Positions 54,456-63,752 are shown, counted from the first letter of the stretch. The stretch is 64,000 nucleotides of DNA from Fodinicurvata sp. EGI_FJ10296 (GCF_040712075.1 NZ_JBFCVL010000001.1:627501-691500), one strand, 5' to 3'. Translations and numbers: made by a program. Notes: generated by a model not told the origin, from the letters alone.

Positions 54456-55487
54456 ATGACCGAAACGAACAGCACCGTCGGCTTCGACGAAATTCGCGAC
54501 CTGATCCGGGGTATGCCGGGCCCGGACCTCGAGGCCGGGACGGCCTGCATGGAACGCGAGCGGCAGTTGACCAAGCCGCCCGGCGCGCTGGGTCAGCTGG
54601 AGCATGTCGCGCATTGGGTGGCGTCCTGGCAGAACCGCCATCCGCCGGAAATGCGCCACCCGCGCGTGGCCGTCTTTGCTGCCAATCACGGCGTCGCCGC
54701 GGCGCGCCCGGTGTCGGCGTTTCCGGTCGGTGTGACCAGACAGATGGTCGCGAACTTTCAGAACGGCGGTGCGGCGGTCAATCAGCTTTGCCACCTGGCC
54801 GACAGCGATCTGCGCGTCTACGAAATGGATCTGGACAATCCGACGGCCGATTTCACGCAGGGCCCGGCGATGTCGGAAGAGGCCTGCGCCCAGGCCATGG
54901 CCTATGGGATGATGGCGGTCGAGCAGGGCATCAGCATCCTGTGCCTGGGTGAAATGGGCATCGGCAATACGACCTCGGCCTCGGCGATCTGCACGCGGCT
55001 GTTCGGCGGCGATCCGGAAGATTGGGTCGGGCCTGGAACCGGCGTCGACGGTGAAGGTTTGTCGGTAAAGGCGGCAGCGGTGCGGGACGGACTCGCTGCG
55101 AACGATGCTGCCATGGACGAGCCTTTGAATGTGATGCGCTGTCTCGGCGGTTTCGAATTGTCGGCGATCGTTGGCGCGATCGTGGCGGCGCGCATGGCGC
55201 GGGTGCCGGTTCTGCTGGACGGGTTCGCCTGCACGGCGGCAGCGGCGGTGCTGTGGGCGATGGATCCCAAGACGCTCGACCACTGTCTGGTCGCCCATGT
55301 GTCGGCCGAACCGGGACATCGGAAATTGCTCGACCGGATCGGTCGCGAGGCGCTGTTGTCTCTCGACATGCGGTTGGGCGAAGCCTCTGGCGCAGCCCTT
55401 GCCCTGCAGATCGTGCGGGCCGCCGTGGCCTGTCATTCCGGTATGGCAACGTTTGCCGAGGCCGGGGTCAGCGGCAAGGACGGCTGA
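54456..55487 (+). CDS. cobT: nicotinate-nucleotide--dimethylbenzimidazole phosphoribosyltransferase
   Basis: ATG 54456 gives 343 residues. Typical motifs are TKPPGALGQLE, AANHGVAAARPVSAFP, GEMGIGNTTSASAI, GGFELSAIVGAI and the terminal MATFAEAGV with the catalytic Glu. CobT makes alpha-ribazole phosphate, the precursor used by divergent CobS. No cobalamin riboswitch was recognised between the two genes. Confidence 0.94.
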   Translation: MTETNSTVGFDEIRDLIRGMPGPDLEAGTACMERERQLTKPPGALGQLEHVAHWVASWQNRHPPEMRHPRVAVFAANHGVAAARPVSAFPVGVTRQMVANFQNGGAAVNQLCHLADSDLRVYEMDLDNPTADFTQGPAMSEEACAQAMAYGMMAVEQGISILCLGEMGIGNTTSASAICTRLFGGDPEDWVGPGTGVDGEGLSVKAAAVRDGLAANDAAMDEPLNVMRCLGGFELSAIVGAIVAARMARVPVLLDGFACTAAAAVLWAMDPKTLDHCLVAHVSAEPGHRKLLDRIGREALLSLDMRLGEASGAALALQIVRAAVACHSGMATFAEAGVSGKDG

Positions 55488-55541
55488 CCACCGCCGCCAC
55501 CTGGCGGTTGCAAGCGATGCCACGGGGAAGTGAAGAATGCG

Positions 55542-57011
55542 ATGACGACGAGGGATCAGGCGACGGGGGATCAGGCGACGGGGGATCAGGCGGCGGGCAT
55601 CGCGCGGGAGAGCGAAACAGAGCCGGGGAAGAGCAACTTTCCGGCGCTATTGGCCCCGAACCGTATCAGTTTGCGAACGCTGATCGCAATTCGCTGGATC
55701 GCGATCGCCGGACAACTCGTCACCGTTCTGATTGTCCATTTCGGGATCGGCTATGCGGTCCCGCTGGCTGCCGCCCTTGCCGTCATCGCCGTATCGGTGC
55801 TTTTGAACGTCGCGGCGACGATACAGGGGCGGGCGCCGTTCCGCCTCGCCGAACGCGATGCCGCGCTGTATATCGCGTTCGACATTATCCAGCTTACGGT
55901 TCTGCTGACCTTGACGGGCGGCATCCTGAACCCGTTCGCCATCATGATCCTGGCGCCGCTGACCGTTTCGGCGACGATCTTTTCGCGGCGGGCCACGCTT
56001 GCCCTGTCCGGGCTTACCGTCTGCTGCATCCTGGTAATGTTCGCGTGGCACTATCCCTTGCCCGGACCGCTGGCCGTGGGGTCGCTGCCCGTGGGTTCCT
56101 TCCCCGTGGGATCGCTGGGTGGAGATGCGGCCGGCATCTACAAGCTGGGCCTCTGGCTGGCGCTGACGGTGTCGGCCCTGTTCATCGCCGCCTATGTCTG
56201 GCATGTCGCCGATGATAGCCGCCGTATGGAAGCGGCGCTGAAGGCGACCGAACTCGCCCTGTCGCGGGAGCAGCGGGTTTCCTCGCTCGGCGCGCTTGCC
56301 GCGGCCGCGGCCCACGAGCTTGGCACGCCCCTGGGAACCATCGCGGTGGTGGCGCGGGAACTGGTCGACGATCTGCCGGCCGGCAGTCCGGCGGCCGATG
56401 ACGCCCGGCTATTGCAGTCGGAAGCCAAACGCTGCCGGGATATTCTGGCCAAGCTGGCGCAACGCCCCGAAGCCCCCGATGCCACGAGGCACACGGACGA
56501 CGACCCGTTCGAGCGGCTGAGCCTGTCCGCTCTGGTGGAAGCGGCTGCGGCCCCGCATCTCCGGCCCGGAATTTCGTTGAATGTCGAGGAGTTCGGGCGG
56601 GACGGGGCAGAGCCGGCATCGGTGCGCCGGACGCCGGCCCTGATGCACGGCCTGGGAAATCTGCTGGAGAACGCCATTCAGTTCGCACGGTCCAGGGTCG
56701 TCGTCCACGCCGAATGGAGTCCGCGCGAAGTGCGGCTGGTTATCCGTGACGACGGTCCCGGATTTCCGGCGCCCCTTATCGGCAAGCTCGGGGAACCCTA
56801 TATCTCTGATAGGGGCCGTGCCCGCAACGGCGGCGGTGGTGGCTTGGGGCTCGGCATATTCATCGCCAGGACGCTGCTGGAAAACAGCGGCGGGCGGCTC
56901 GCATTTCTGAACGCCCGGGACGCAGGGGGCGGCGATAACGGTGCCATGGTTGCCGTTACGTGGGACCGTCCTATCTTGGAAATCGGGGGATCGAACATCT
57001 CCACGGAGTGA
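55542..57011 (+). CDS. regB: redox-sensing histidine kinase RegB/ActS/PrrB
   Basis: From ATG 55542, 489 residues. Six membrane helices precede the H-box, where His258 lies in AAAAAHELGTPLGT. The RegB quinone-binding motif GGILNPF is at 126-132 and the redox-active cysteine is Cys298 in KRCRDIL, 40 residues after the His as in Rhodobacter RegB. The ATPase domain ends with NLLENAIQFA and GGGGLGLGIFIA. Two short tandem repeats lie in the N-terminus and before the kinase core. It should phosphorylate RegA when the quinone pool is reduced. Confidence 0.94.
   Translation: MTTRDQATGDQATGDQAAGIARESETEPGKSNFPALLAPNRISLRTLIAIRWIAIAGQLVTVLIVHFGIGYAVPLAAALAVIAVSVLLNVAATIQGRAPFRLAERDAALYIAFDIIQLTVLLTLTGGILNPFAIMILAPLTVSATIFSRRATLALSGLTVCCILVMFAWHYPLPGPLAVGSLPVGSFPVGSLGGDAAGIYKLGLWLALTVSALFIAAYVWHVADDSRRMEAALKATELALSREQRVSSLGALAAAAAHELGTPLGTIAVVARELVDDLPAGSPAADDARLLQSEAKRCRDILAKLAQRPEAPDATRHTDDDPFERLSLSALVEAAAAPHLRPGISLNVEEFGRDGAEPASVRRTPALMHGLGNLLENAIQFARSRVVVHAEWSPREVRLVIRDDGPGFPAPLIGKLGEPYISDRGRARNGGGGGLGLGIFIARTLLENSGGRLAFLNARDAGGGDNGAMVAVTWDRPILEIGGSNISTE
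55552..55596 (+). repeat. three 15-bp tandem repeats at the start of regB
   Basis: GGGATCAGGCGACGG is repeated three times with one change and encodes DQATG-DQATG-DQAAG at the cytosolic N-terminus. The reading frame is kept. Confidence 0.9.
56076..56117 (+). repeat. 15-bp tandem repeats inside regB
   Basis: Near-identical 15-bp units starting GTGGG encode VGSLP-VGSFP-VGSLG between two membrane helices. They extend an extracytoplasmic or loop segment in frame, another sign of slippage in this gene. Confidence 0.85.
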
Positions 57012-57017
57012 ACATAA

Positions 57018-57602
57018 ATGACCGTCGATATGGTAGTGAACGAAGAAGCAAAGCCGCTGCCGCCTCGTAATGCGGAGCGCAGCCTGCTGATCCTCGATGA
57101 CGATGCGGCGTTTCGAAATCGCCTCGCCCGTGCCATGGAAAAACGGGGGTTCGATGTCGTCTCGGCCCAGTCCAAAGAGGAGGCGCTTGAGCTTGCGCGG
57201 CAGGTGGCGCCGGCCTATGCGGTCCTGGATCTGCGCGTCGGCGACGGCAATGGCCTGGAAACCGTGCCGTTGCTCCGCGAGATGCGGCCGCAATGCAAGA
57301 TCGTCGTGCTGACCGGATATGGCAACATCGCGACTGCCGTTTCGGCCGTTAAAGCCGGGGCCGTCGACTATCTGGCCAAGCCGGCCGACGCCGATCAGGT
57401 CGAAGCGGCTTTGCTGGGTGGCGGCGAAGAGGGTCTGCCGCCACCGCCGGAAAATCCGATGTCGGCCGACCGGGTCCGGTGGGAGCATATTCAGCGCGTC
57501 TTCGAGCAGTGCGACCGCAATGTGTCGGAAACTGCACGCAGGCTGAGGATGCACCGCCGCACGCTGCAGCGGATCCTTAACAAGCACGCGCCGCGGGCCT
57601 GA
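57018..57602 (+). CDS. regA: response regulator RegA/ActR/PrrA
   Basis: The 194-residue product has a receiver domain with LLILDDDAAF, the phospho-acceptor Asp71 in AVLDLRVGDG, and the lysine in YLAKPAD, a Pro-rich linker (GLPPPPENPM) and the highly conserved Fis-type HTH CDRNVSETARRLRMHRRTLQRIL. It starts six bases after regB. RegA controls respiration, carbon and nitrogen fixation genes in alphaproteobacteria and could act on cydABX in this window. Confidence 0.95.
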   Translation: MTVDMVVNEEAKPLPPRNAERSLLILDDDAAFRNRLARAMEKRGFDVVSAQSKEEALELARQVAPAYAVLDLRVGDGNGLETVPLLREMRPQCKIVVLTGYGNIATAVSAVKAGAVDYLAKPADADQVEAALLGGGEEGLPPPPENPMSADRVRWEHIQRVFEQCDRNVSETARRLRMHRRTLQRILNKHAPRA

Positions 57603-57624
57603 TCCGGGGCCTGATCCGGGGGGG

Positions 57625-58092
57625 TCAGGCGTCCGTCAGGATGGTTGGCCGGCACTCGATCGGGAATTTTACCGACCGGGCGATAAAGCATTTGGTATGT
57701 GCTTCGTCATGCAGTCGTCGGGCCATGCCTGCGTCGCCCGAACCTATGGTTACCATTGGGTTCAGGGTGGCGGCGTCGATCGCTCCGATACCGTCGGCCC
57801 CGAGGGTCATGGTGGCGGTTGCCCGATCGCGATAGGCGATCACAACGACCTTGTTTACCGCGCATAGATGCAGGTACCACAGCATATGGCAGGCCGACAC
57901 GGCAGCCACGAGCAGTTCCTCCGGATTGTAGAGATCGGCGGCCCCCAGAAAGGCCGGGTCGGCCGATCCGGCAAAAGTCTCCTTTCCGGGTGCTGCGACG
58001 CTGTACGATCGGTCGTAAGAGCGGTAGTCGCGCGTTCCCGGGCCGCGATTGCCGGTCCAGTCGATGGTGGTTTCATAGGCATGGCTATTCAT
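57625..58092 (-). CDS. OsmC-family protein
   Basis: This 155-residue protein has ATIDWTGNRG-like TTIDWTGNRGPGT, ADLYNPEELLVAAVSACHMLWYLHLC with the active cysteine, and a second Cys in HTKCFIARSVKFPIE. OsmC/Ohr proteins reduce organic peroxides with these cysteines. Its start codon overlaps that of the divergent acetyltransferase. It converges on regA. Confidence 0.88.
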   Translation of the reverse strand: MNSHAYETTIDWTGNRGPGTRDYRSYDRSYSVAAPGKETFAGSADPAFLGAADLYNPEELLVAAVSACHMLWYLHLCAVNKVVVIAYRDRATATMTLGADGIGAIDAATLNPMVTIGSGDAGMARRLHDEAHTKCFIARSVKFPIECRPTILTDA

Positions 58093-58666
58093 GATGCGTG
58101 GTCTCCAGTCCTTTGCGATCCGGCCCGCCGGGCGGCATGATATCCAACCCCTGCGCGCCGCGGAAGACGCGGCTGCCCAACGATTCCGGTCAATCGGGAT
58201 GGCATGGCTGGCCGAAGCCGGCGTGACGCCTCCCGCAATCGTACAACGCTATATCGAGGCGGGTACGGCGCTGATCGCGGTTCCGCCGAGGGGCGGGATA
58301 GCGGGCTTCGCCTTTTACGAAATCTGCGGACAGACCTGTTATCTGGCCGAGCTGTCAGTCGTGCCCGAATACTCGGGTCGCCGCCTGGGCGCGTGGATCA
58401 TCGAAAGGACAGCGGAACGGGCGCTTTCGGCCGGTGCCGCCGTGATGGTGCTGCGCACATTCAGAGATGTACCGTGGAACGCGCCCTATTACGCCAGACT
58501 CGGGTTCCGGCCGGCGGAGCCGGGTGCCGAGGACAGGGCGCCCTACACCGAGCCGCCGCTCAGGGAAATTCCGTCGAGCGAAGCCGCCGGCGGGCTGGAC
58601 CCAGATCAGCGGCTGTTCATGGAAAAGCCGATCGGCCAGCGGCCGGCAAAAGCGTCCCGAACCTAG
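58091..58666 (+). CDS. GNAT-family N-acetyltransferase
   Basis: The 191-residue product shows the GNAT acetyl-CoA fold: FAIRPAGRHDIQPL, then YLAELSVVPEYSGRRLGAWIIE (motif A with the RxxGxG-like RRLGAW), and NAPYYARLGFRPA. Substrate unknown. No start downstream of 58115 would keep the first strand, so the start is ATG 58091 or 58094, overlapping osmC's. Confidence 0.88.
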   Translation: MMRGLQSFAIRPAGRHDIQPLRAAEDAAAQRFRSIGMAWLAEAGVTPPAIVQRYIEAGTALIAVPPRGGIAGFAFYEICGQTCYLAELSVVPEYSGRRLGAWIIERTAERALSAGAAVMVLRTFRDVPWNAPYYARLGFRPAEPGAEDRAPYTEPPLREIPSSEAAGGLDPDQRLFMEKPIGQRPAKASRT

Positions 58667-58686
58667 AGCTCGTTGCGGCCTCCGGC

Positions 58687-59994
58687 TTATCGTCGGCGCA
58701 TGGCTGCTTTCTTGGGTCCGACCGACCCCATGGCGGCGCCCGGCGCGCGGCGCTTCGCCAGCAGCTTGTCGATGTGGTAGCCCTGAAACAGGCTGATGCC
58801 AAGGCGCCGCCCCATCTCGATCGCGTTTCTGTCATCACAGCGGGCCATGATGATTCGCGCGCGGCCGGCCTTCTGGACATGTGTTTCGAGGTCGTCCAGC
58901 AGCTTCTCGCGCCCCGGCGTCAGCAATTCGGGGCTCCAGAAAATCTTGACAAGGTCCAGGCCCAGACGCTCGCGGTCGACGAAAGGCAGCGTCAGATGTG
59001 TCATGGCATCCAGGCACACCTTGTACCCCTTCTCGTGGAGGTAGTCGCGGGCGAACATATAGGCGCCCATATCCGAAAAAATGTCCATCTTCTGGAGCTC
59101 GATGACGAGCCGGCCCTTGAGTCCGATGCCGACGCCCTTGTCGAATCGTTCGAACTCTTCGGACAGGATCGTACCGACATTCAGGTTGAGGCTGAACGGC
59201 TGCTTGTCGCTTCCCTGGTCGCTTTCGATCTGGCGCATCATGCGCTTGTCGAGAGTATAGGTCAGGTGTTTGAACAGCCACGGATCGGCCGCTATCGAAA
59301 CATTGTCCAGCGCGGTTTTTTCCAACTCGCCGATCGAGACGAATTTCTCACTGAACACCGGCTCGGGGTCCTGATCGCCCGCCAGCGCGCAAATTGGTTG
59401 CATGCGGATCATCGACGACAGATCCGCCTTTTCCAGGGCGCTGACGAGGCTGCCGAGCATCTGCGGTGTCAGCGGCTTGCGGGGCGGTTCGGCCCCCCGG
59501 CTGCTCATCGTGGCATTGACGCGCTCGGCCTCGCGCTTTTCGCGCTCGCTCGTCTCATAGAGTCGCCGAACGCTCTCCAGAAACCGTTCGTAGTCGCTCT
59601 CCAGCCGGTACCAGGTGCAGAAACCGGCATCGGTATCGTCGTCCTTGTACTGCGTAAGGGGGTCTTCGCTGAACAGATAACGCAGTCTCAACACCGCCTG
59701 ATCCAGGTCGCCGACATAGCCGCCTTTGCAGACGAACACGAGATCCTTGTTCGAGAGTTGGAACAACTGCCCGTCGAAGGATTTGATCGTGTCCTCGAAT
59801 GTTGTCGTGGCAACCCGCGTGTGATGTTCGCGGCGGTTATAGGATTGCAGACGAGAAAGATGAATATGGACCGCCATTCGCCCGGCGGTGAATCTTTCCA
59901 GACGCTCGGCATAATCGAGCAAAGCGTATTCCGCGCTGGCACGAGGCTGGTCCGCCATGTCACGGCGAATGCTATCCCTGTTTCTTGTTGCCAT
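58687..59994 (-). CDS. degenerate EAL-domain protein
   Basis: The 435-residue product has an unrecognised N-terminal half with heptad-like charged segments (about 20-190) and a C-terminal EAL-like fold: MQPICALAG, FSLNLNVGTILSEEFERF, LVIELQKMDIF and GYKVCLDAMTHLTLPFVDRERLGLDLVKIFWS. The EAL motif itself and the second-metal residues are not preserved, so it probably does not cleave c-di-GMP but may bind it or a protein partner. Confidence 0.75.
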   Translation of the reverse strand: MATRNRDSIRRDMADQPRASAEYALLDYAERLERFTAGRMAVHIHLSRLQSYNRREHHTRVATTTFEDTIKSFDGQLFQLSNKDLVFVCKGGYVGDLDQAVLRLRYLFSEDPLTQYKDDDTDAGFCTWYRLESDYERFLESVRRLYETSEREKREAERVNATMSSRGAEPPRKPLTPQMLGSLVSALEKADLSSMIRMQPICALAGDQDPEPVFSEKFVSIGELEKTALDNVSIAADPWLFKHLTYTLDKRMMRQIESDQGSDKQPFSLNLNVGTILSEEFERFDKGVGIGLKGRLVIELQKMDIFSDMGAYMFARDYLHEKGYKVCLDAMTHLTLPFVDRERLGLDLVKIFWSPELLTPGREKLLDDLETHVQKAGRARIIMARCDDRNAIEMGRRLGISLFQGYHIDKLLAKRRAPGAAMGSVGPKKAAMRRR

Positions 59995-60224
59995 GAAGAT
60001 TTCCTGTTGGCGGATTCGAATATCATAGAACCGATCCGCCCCTTTTTACCGGGCCGCTATCGGCAATTGTTCCGTCGAGCCGTTTCCGTCTGCGGCGTCT
60101 CGCCGTCCTGCAGGTCGTGCCCGCCATGGACGCGAGTTGGTTCGACAAGAGGGAGACGATCGTGAGGCGCCACGCAACCCCGACAGCGAACCACAGAAAA
60201 GTTAAGTCTCAGTGAATGGTTAAT

Positions 60225-60776
60225 TTACAACCGTGACGGGATGCTTGGTATCGCGTCGGCGAGCGAACCGGTCGTCGGATCCGTCGGGTCCTCGACGCGC
60301 ATCAGCCGGGTCGCGGCGGTTTGAGCGAATCGTATCATCATCGCCTTGCGGCGCGCTGGCGCCAGCGGCGATGGGGTGCAGTCGCGATGCACGACCGCTT
60401 CATAAGCGTCACCAAGAATTATGCCGGCTTCCTCGGGCAACAGTGTTAACGGAAAGGATGGTGAAACACCGAAATAGAACCGGTCACAATAGTCCAGATA
60501 GGTCTGCCATTTCGAATCGGCCTTCAGGTCTTCCGGGCCGCTCTTGATCTCGACAATCGTCACGATCCCCCGGGCGTCTATGCAGGCGATGTCGGCCCGG
60601 CGCCCGGACGCCAGGCGCAGCTCGGTCACCGTCGCGCCGCCGCAGGCAACGAGATATCGGCGGATGCCGCGGGTCAACGCGGTGGTCGTTGCGGGGCGGC
60701 CGTCCGGAACGGCGCTTGCCTCGCGGCAGTTATCCCGCTGGGCACCCGGCTCGGTGTATTTGTTTTGTTCCCTCAT
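60225..60776 (-). CDS. mmcB: MmcB-type DNA repair protein (PD-(D/E)xK-like)
   Basis: The 183-residue protein contains the MmcB core: TRGIRRYLVACGGATVTELRLASGRRADIACID, IVEIKSGPEDLKADSKW and YCDRFYFGVSPSFP. The E-x-K with upstream Asp (RADIA...IVEIKSG) is a PD-(D/E)xK nuclease pattern. Caulobacter MmcB acts in mismatch/interstrand crosslink repair; the assignment is by similarity. Confidence 0.85.
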   Translation of the reverse strand: MREQNKYTEPGAQRDNCREASAVPDGRPATTTALTRGIRRYLVACGGATVTELRLASGRRADIACIDARGIVTIVEIKSGPEDLKADSKWQTYLDYCDRFYFGVSPSFPLTLLPEEAGIILGDAYEAVVHRDCTPSPLAPARRKAMMIRFAQTAATRLMRVEDPTDPTTGSLADAIPSIPSRL

Positions 60777-60811
60777 GGCCGCTTGAGTTTCTTTTACGGC
60801 GCCATCTCATG

Positions 60812-61678
60812 TCAAGGCCGCCACTCCGGCGTAATCGGGAATTCCAGTTGTTCGGGATGGGTAAGGTCGATGGAGGGACCGTTGTGGTGGTAAATCCATC
60901 CCCGCAGGCGGACCGGACGTCCTTCGACGGCGCGCAGATCGACGTCGGCCGCGTCGAACAGTGCAACGGCATCGGGGGCTATGGTGGCGGACAGCGTGGT
61001 CCGCCAGTCCCGGCCGAAATTCAGGAAGATCCGGCCGTTGCCCAGCCGTCGCACGGCGACGACGACACCCTCGACCACCTGGAAGCTGTCGATTTCTTCG
61101 CTGGCCTGATCCGGGGTGCGCACGGCGTAATGGTCCAGCGCCCAGATACCGCGCCGTCCACCGCGGGCCAGACGTTCCTTGTCCAGCATTGTTGGAACCG
61201 CCGCCCGGTTGTCGGCAAAGCTGTAGACGCGCGCCATGCCGGCTTCGAGCATGGCGCCTTGGATCCAGAGATGGTCGCGATCCCGGATCAGATGGGCCAG
61301 AGCGCGACCATGGCGGTCGGTGCGCCGCCCGCCATAGGCCAGCATTACCGATTCGTCCAGCACCAACCGGGCCAGCGCGTCCCGCGAGTCTCCGGCCAGC
61401 GGCCAGGACTGGAATCCACGCCGGCCGAGCGGCAGTTTCGGGGCTTGCAAACCGACCAGGCGGACCTCGCTGCCGTCGTCCAGGACGACGGTGTCACCGT
61501 CGATGACCTCCGTGACCTCGGCCGTGCCTGCGGCCGACAGGTCGTCCGGAATCTGGGCTGCCGCCGGTGAGACAACAACTGCGGCCGCCAGTACGGCGAA
61601 GACCCGGAGCCATGCGGCAGCAGGAATCAATTGCCGAATTCGCGCAGAAATGGGAACACGGATGTTGAAGCGCTGCAT
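60812..61678 (-). CDS. exported staphylococcal-nuclease-like (SNase) protein
   Basis: The 288-residue product begins with a signal peptide (LRVFAVLAAAVVVSPAAA) followed by an SNase domain: VTEVIDGDTVVLDDGSEVRLVGLQAPKL and RTDRHGRALAHLI. It probably acts in the periplasm as a DNA or RNA nuclease or as a binding protein. The C-terminal third is not recognised. Its 5' end overlaps the region before the divergent peptidase gene. Confidence 0.85.
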   Translation of the reverse strand: MQRFNIRVPISARIRQLIPAAAWLRVFAVLAAAVVVSPAAAQIPDDLSAAGTAEVTEVIDGDTVVLDDGSEVRLVGLQAPKLPLGRRGFQSWPLAGDSRDALARLVLDESVMLAYGGRRTDRHGRALAHLIRDRDHLWIQGAMLEAGMARVYSFADNRAAVPTMLDKERLARGGRRGIWALDHYAVRTPDQASEEIDSFQVVEGVVVAVRRLGNGRIFLNFGRDWRTTLSATIAPDAVALFDAADVDLRAVEGRPVRLRGWIYHHNGPSIDLTHPEQLEFPITPEWRP

Positions 61679-61801
61679 CGGGGGCGACTAAACCTGTCCT
61701 GGCAATGGCACGCGAGCGGCACAGAGACAGAATATCTGGTCTCCGTCGCTGGCGTAACCATTTACCGTCTTGAACTTCCTATTGCAAATGCCGGAACGTC
61801 G

Positions 61802-62752
61802 ATGCCCCGTGATGTGATCTTTCCGCCGGTCGACCCTTATGCCACCGGTTATCTACAGGTCGACGGCCTGCACAGTGTCTATTGGGAGGAGAGCGGCAAC
61901 CCCGAGGGGACCCCGGTCGTGTTTCTTCACGGTGGGCCCGGTGCCGGTGCGTCCCCGGTCCATCGCCGGTTCTTTGATCCGGCCAGCTATCGCATCGTGA
62001 TCTTCGACCAGCGCGGTGCCGGGCGTTCCCGGCCGCTGGGGGAAACCCGCGACAATACCACCGATCATCTGATTGCCGATATGGAGCGGCTTCGGCTGCA
62101 CCGTGGCATCGACCGATGGCACGTTTTCGGTGGCTCGTGGGGCAGTACGCTTGCTCTGGCCTATGCCCAGAGCCATCCCGACCGCGTAGTATCGCTGGTC
62201 GTGCGCGGGATATTCCTGATGCGCCAGTACGAGATCGACTGGTTCCTGTATGGCATGCGCAAGATCTTCCCCGAAGCGTGGCATCGGTTCGTCGCGCATC
62301 TGCCGCAGGACGAGCAGGATACGCTGCTGGAATCCTATTATCGGCGGCTGACGTCCCCCGATCCCTCGATCCATATTCCCGCGGCGCGTGCCTGGAGCCT
62401 GTACGAAGGCGCCTGTTCGACCCTAATGCCGAGTCCCGACACCATGGCGCTGGCCGGCAGTGACGATCATGCCGTCGGCCTCGCCCGGCTCGAAGCGCAT
62501 TATTTCCGCAACAATATGTTCGAGCCTGAAAACCGGTTGCTGGACCGTCTGGACCGGATACGGCACATACCAACCGCGATCGTGCAGGGCCGCTACGACA
62601 TCGTGTGCCCCATCGAGACCGCGGATCGGCTGCATCGGGAATGGCCCCAGGCGCGCTATGTGGTCGTCAATGACGCCGGCCATTCGGCCATGGAGCCGGG
62701 CATCCGATCCGCCCTGGTGGAAGCGACCAGCCGTTTTCGATCGCTGAAATAG
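61802..62752 (+). CDS. pip: proline iminopeptidase
   Basis: ATG 61802 gives 316 residues of an alpha/beta hydrolase with VFLHGGPGAGASPVHRRFFDP, FDQRGAGRSRP, DMERLRLHRGIDRW and the nucleophile serine in FGGSWGSTLALAYA, then GRYDIVCP and NDAGHSAMEP with the catalytic Asp and His. It removes N-terminal proline from peptides in the cytosol. Longer readings upstream overlap the SNase promoter. Confidence 0.94.
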   Translation: MPRDVIFPPVDPYATGYLQVDGLHSVYWEESGNPEGTPVVFLHGGPGAGASPVHRRFFDPASYRIVIFDQRGAGRSRPLGETRDNTTDHLIADMERLRLHRGIDRWHVFGGSWGSTLALAYAQSHPDRVVSLVVRGIFLMRQYEIDWFLYGMRKIFPEAWHRFVAHLPQDEQDTLLESYYRRLTSPDPSIHIPAARAWSLYEGACSTLMPSPDTMALAGSDDHAVGLARLEAHYFRNNMFEPENRLLDRLDRIRHIPTAIVQGRYDIVCPIETADRLHREWPQARYVVVNDAGHSAMEPGIRSALVEATSRFRSLK

Positions 62753-62843
62753 CCGTGTCGTCCGGACCTGTCGCCCGCAGGCGAAAGGGGACCGGGCACG
62801 TCCGTCCATTGCTTTGGCCTTTGCTCTGGAAGTACCGCCGACG

Positions 62844-62858
62844 ATAACAATATGTTAT
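62844..62858. promoter_or_regulatory. inverted repeat before chvI
   Basis: ATAACA-ATA-TGTTAT is a perfect six-base dyad in an AT-rich pocket 57-71 bp before the chvI TTG start. It could be an operator, perhaps for autoregulation. No clear -35/-10 pair is visible around it. Confidence 0.45.
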
Positions 62859-62914
62859 ATGCTGACGATCGCCGTCACGTCGATAACTGGCCACCGGACG
62901 GAGGAAGAAGAAAA

Positions 62915-63613
62915 TTGTCCCAAACGATTGCCCTGGTGGACGACGACAGAAATATTCTGACGTCGGTCTCGATCGCTCTCGAAGCGGAGGGATTCGATGT
63001 CCGAACCTATGCCGATGGCGACGAGGCGCATCGCGGTCTGACAGCGCGGCCCGTCGATCTGGCCGTGCTCGACATCAAGATGCCGCGTATGGACGGAATG
63101 GAACTGCTGAAGCGCCTCCGGCAATCGTCGAACATGCCGATCATCTTTCTGACCTCGAAGGATGACGAGATCGACGAAGTGCTCGGGCTGCGGATGGGGG
63201 CCGACGACTATATCAAAAAGCCGTTCTCGCAGCGTCTGCTGATCGAGCGGATTCGCGCGCTGCTGCGCCGCCGCGAGCTTGGCGCGGCCGCGGAAGGGGG
63301 CGACCCGGATGCGATCATCGTGCGCGGCAATCTGACGCTGGACAGCAATCGGCATGCATGCCTCTGGAAGGGCGGCGCGATCGACCTGACGGTGACCGAG
63401 TTTCTGCTTGTCAATGCCCTGGCGGTCAGGCCGGGCCATGTGAAAAGCCGGGATCAACTGATGGATGCGGCTTACGGCGAGCACATTTACGTCGATGACC
63501 GGACCATCGACAGCCACATCAAGCGGATTCGCAAGAAGTTCAAAGCAGTTGACGACGATTTCAATCAGATCGAAACGCTCTACGGCGTCGGGTATCGGTA
63601 TAAGGACGAATAG
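62915..63613 (+). CDS. chvI: response regulator ChvI (OmpR family)
   Basis: TTG 62915, with GGAGGA nine bases upstream, gives 232 residues beginning [28 protein letters not shown] as in rhizobial ChvI; an upstream ATG at 62852 overlaps the dyad and has no ribosome-binding site. The phospho-acceptor is Asp53 in [12 protein letters not shown], and the OmpR-type winged helix ends [11 protein letters not shown]. ChvI governs envelope and acid responses with ChvG, encoded next. Confidence 0.95.
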   Translation: MSQTIALVDDDRNILTSVSIALEAEGFDVRTYADGDEAHRGLTARPVDLAVLDIKMPRMDGMELLKRLRQSSNMPIIFLTSKDDEIDEVLGLRMGADDYIKKPFSQRLLIERIRALLRRRELGAAAEGGDPDAIIVRGNLTLDSNRHACLWKGGAIDLTVTEFLLVNALAVRPGHVKSRDQLMDAAYGEHIYVDDRTIDSHIKRIRKKFKAVDDDFNQIETLYGVGYRYKDE

Positions 63614-63752
63614 CGAATCCAGGGGAACGCTTTGGATAGCGCCCGGGCGGGGAGTATCCTGTATCGGCGATGTGGCGCAGCCGCCATTCGTGCCAGCGTC
63701 ACAGTCCTGCGGATGACGATCGCGGGGATCACGGCCGCCGAGGATCACGACA

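Noticed and set aside
53990-54952. Long plus-strand frames crossing cobS and cobT
   Set aside because: Only the segment from 54456 in the cobT frame has family motifs; the upstream parts are antisense to cobS.
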